Assembly: GCA_013178185.1 (NCBI GenBank)
Contig: JABLXC010000006.1
Span: 62,001 to 126,000, forward strand
Length of the DNA: 64,000 bases
From: Anaerolineae bacterium
GTDB taxonomy: Bacteria > Chloroflexota > Anaerolineae > Anaerolineales > Anaerolineaceae
Reading direction: 5' to 3'
Shown here: positions 62,615 through 64,000 of the stretch, piece by piece
Numbering within the stretch: the stretch's first letter is position 1
How the letters are laid out: every line of letters starts with the position of its first letter
Position numbers and translations under genes: made by a program
The notes under the pieces: model-generated
The model's input: the letters and a program-made list of their open reading frames with translations, nothing else
Told to the model about the DNA's origin: nothing
The model's database searches: none

Positions 62615-62621
62615 TCAAACT

Positions 62622-62665
62622 GCCTTCCCTCTTTATTACAAACCTGAAGAGGGAAGGCGCATTTT
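62622..62665 (+). terminator. Terminator of the ECF operon
   Basis: GCCTTCCCTCTT (62622-62633) and AAGAGGGAAGGC (62647-62658), perfect 12-bp stem, then ATTTTAT. It lies 8 nt after the ecfT stop and may serve both convergent units. Confidence 0.82.
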
Positions 62666-62693
62666 ATCTATCACGCGCATCAAAAAACTTTGG

Positions 62694-63539
62694 TTAAAAA
62701 ATGATCAAGACTATCGCGGCCAGGCAACCACCGACGCCAATCCATTGCGCTCGTGTTACATGTTCCTTGATGAAGATCAGAGAAAGGAAAACTGTAACGG
62801 CCGGATAGAGCGATGAAAGCACCGCGGCAACGTCCAGCCGGGTGTGTTGAGTTGAGAGGAGATAGAAAGCGTTTGCGAGCGGGTCGAGCAAGCCTGAAAG
62901 AATGGCAACCGGGTTTTTAGGAAAGGGGGGCAAAGGCAGCCGAGAACGAGCGAGGATGATACAGGCGATCAGAAAACCCGTTAATTTTGAGAACATTAAT
63001 GGGAAGAATACGGCTCCTGGCTCGATCCGGGCCACAAAGATAAAAAATAACCCAAAGAGACATCCTGCGATCAGCCCCAATACAATCCCTTCGCGCGTCT
63101 CCATTCGTTCTGCCCCAGGGGATTGCGTAACCAGCCATATCCCTCCCAGCGCGATCGCGAACCCGATAGTTTGATAGAGATTGGGCATCCCTTGTGTAAA
63201 TGCGGCGGCTATGACCGGCAGGGCGGCACTGACCACGCCTGAGATTGGGGAAACAATAACAGCCTTGCCTGCTGCGAGGCCTTTGTACAGAGCAGCCAGG
63301 CCTAATGCGCCACATAGACCTGCCAAAGTAGCCCACAGGATGCTCAAGGAGGACGGCATACTTTCGTTCCAGAGCAGGGTGAATCCCAATAACATTCCTA
63401 CACTTGATAAAGAAGCAATTGCCAGAGTCTGGAAAGGCGTGATGCGCCTGGACGCGAGACCGCCACTGATGTCTGCCCCTCCAAAAAAGATTGACGCTAG
63501 CAGCGCCAGCGAAACGCCTGTAATGTGAGAAGAAATCAT
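62694..63539 (-). CDS. EamA/DMT-family transporter
   Basis: Start at ATG 63539 (MISSHITGVSLAL). The frame goes back to 63635 but would overlap the upstream gene. 281 aa with ten membrane helices in two EamA repeats (about 5-140 and 145-280). Both repeats end with typical FIKEHVTRAQWIGVGG-like sequence. The substrate is unknown; the family exports metabolites. Transcribed with the upstream permease, 11 nt apart. Confidence 0.85.
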   Translation of the reverse strand: MISSHITGVSLALLASIFFGGADISGGLASRRITPFQTLAIASLSSVGMLLGFTLLWNESMPSSLSILWATLAGLCGALGLAALYKGLAAGKAVIVSPISGVVSAALPVIAAAFTQGMPNLYQTIGFAIALGGIWLVTQSPGAERMETREGIVLGLIAGCLFGLFFIFVARIEPGAVFFPLMFSKLTGFLIACIILARSRLPLPPFPKNPVAILSGLLDPLANAFYLLSTQHTRLDVAAVLSSLYPAVTVFLSLIFIKEHVTRAQWIGVGGCLAAIVLIIF

Positions 63540-63550
63540 ATTTGTGCCGT

Positions 63551-64000
63551 TTACCAGAAGAAGTTTTGTAACCAAAGCGTACCGATTGTAAGCGTGAGCA
63601 GGGTGATGACCAATCCTACCCGAGTATATTCCCAAAAGTTGAGATCCACACGCCAGCGGGTAGCAATCTCAGCCACGATCAAATTTGCAACTGATCCCAG
63701 TAACGTCAGATTACCGGCCAGGGTAGAAGCAGCTGCCAGCGTCAGCCAACCAGCGGTAGGGTCTCTAAAAGATGTTACGATGGATTTGAGAAGCAGTACA
63801 GCCGGCACGTTCGAAACCAGGTTGCTCAAGCCAGCTGTAAAAAAGGAAAATGCCCAGATATCCGTACTGCTGGTCAGATTAATTGCCTGGAAGAGCATGG
63901 TTGTGATTCCGTTGGCTTCCAGGGCACCGCTGACAATGAATAACCCTGCAAAAAATACCAGCAGGCTCCAGTCGAATTCTGCGAATACCAGGTGAGGCTG
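63551..64000 (-). CDS. ArsB/NhaD-type ion permease, 5' end beyond window
   Basis: The minus-strand frame is open from the window edge to TAA at 63551 (149 codons). It is upstream-complete only outside the window; an internal Met at 63898 is not the start. It contains EFDWSLLVFFAGLFIVSGALE and AGLSNLVSNVPAVLLLKSIV, typical of the C-terminal half of the ArsB/NhaD/SLC13-like ion transporter superfamily (arsenite, Na+/H+ or anion). Last helices end LTIGTLWLQNFFW. Substrate cannot be told. Confidence 0.82.
   Translation of the reverse strand, partial: QPHLVFAEFDWSLLVFFAGLFIVSGALEANGITTMLFQAINLTSSTDIWAFSFFTAGLSNLVSNVPAVLLLKSIVTSFRDPTAGWLTLAAASTLAGNLTLLGSVANLIVAEIATRWRVDLNFWEYTRVGLVITLLTLTIGTLWLQNFFW

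Noticed and set aside
1-64000. CRISPR arrays, tRNA/rRNA genes, insertion sequences and phage genes
   Set aside because: No regularly spaced repeats, cloverleaf or rRNA-like sequence, transposase or integrase motifs were seen on reading either strand. A tRNA search program would settle the tRNA point.

Overview
The window reads as chromosomal DNA of a free-living anaerobic or facultative bacterium, most likely Chloroflexota (Anaerolineae-like). This is an inference from the mixture of genes: a lipoprotein with an NBR1-type Ig-like domain, sortase and C39-peptidase proteins with TPR or ELW-type repeats, many sugar ABC/GntR cassettes, and roughly balanced base composition. I found no rRNA, tRNA, CRISPR array, transposase, phage gene or origin. 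It is ordinary, densely coded DNA with one striking accessory system.

Layout. 1-13.5 kb is housekeeping and surface functions: a HAD hydrolase cut by the window edge, a tiny membrane protein, a C39-peptidase/TPR protein, an NBR1-Ig lipoprotein, a 1317-aa REC/GAF/PAS/GGDEF signalling protein, a phosphofructokinase, a pilin-like protein, a Zn/Mn-type binding lipoprotein, a UMF1-type MFS protein and a PlsC acyltransferase. 13.7-22.1 kb is a bacterial microcompartment (BMC) locus of the sugar-phosphate-utilising type. A divergent GntR regulator and amidohydrolase face an operon of RpiB, DeoC, BMC-P, acylating-type aldehyde dehydrogenase, BMC-H, EutJ-like ATPase, tandem BMC protein, a small two-ended protein and two more BMC-P proteins. 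Four proteins in it carry amphipathic terminal helices resembling encapsulation peptides.

22.3-39.6 kb holds a corrinoid module (corrinoid protein, UroD-family methyltransferase fused to a thioredoxin-like domain, G3E GTPase), then a carbohydrate import and catabolism island: FGGY kinase, binding protein, two permeases, GntR, two different ATPases, aldo-keto reductase, 2-hydroxyacid dehydrogenase, another GntR, a second DeoC, a zinc alcohol dehydrogenase and a second UroD-family protein. The corrinoid and kinase operons share a near-identical DNA motif downstream of matching sigma-70 promoters, which suggests co-regulation. Together the genes suggest import and phosphorylation of a sugar or polyol, aldol cleavage by DeoC, and oxidation of the released aldehyde to acyl-CoA inside a shell. 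The true substrate and the role of methyl transfer cannot be read from the sequence.

39.7-46.8 kb carries a sortase fused to ELW-type repeats, a UPF0145 protein, an MFS transporter, a cation/proton antiporter and an NAD-type aldehyde dehydrogenase. 46.9-51.5 kb is an oxyanion locus: a clearly decayed modA pseudogene diverges from an intact tungstate-type tupBCA set, followed by a GntR/periplasmic-binding-domain regulator. 51.8-62.6 kb holds an HpcH/HpaI aldolase, a ROK regulator with an XylR-like operator, a YicI-like GH31 alpha-xylosidase, two tandem amidohydrolases with a cysteine-free DUF1858-like tail, and a complete ECF importer (S, fused A-A, T). The window ends with an EamA-type transporter and a truncated ArsB/NhaD-type permease.
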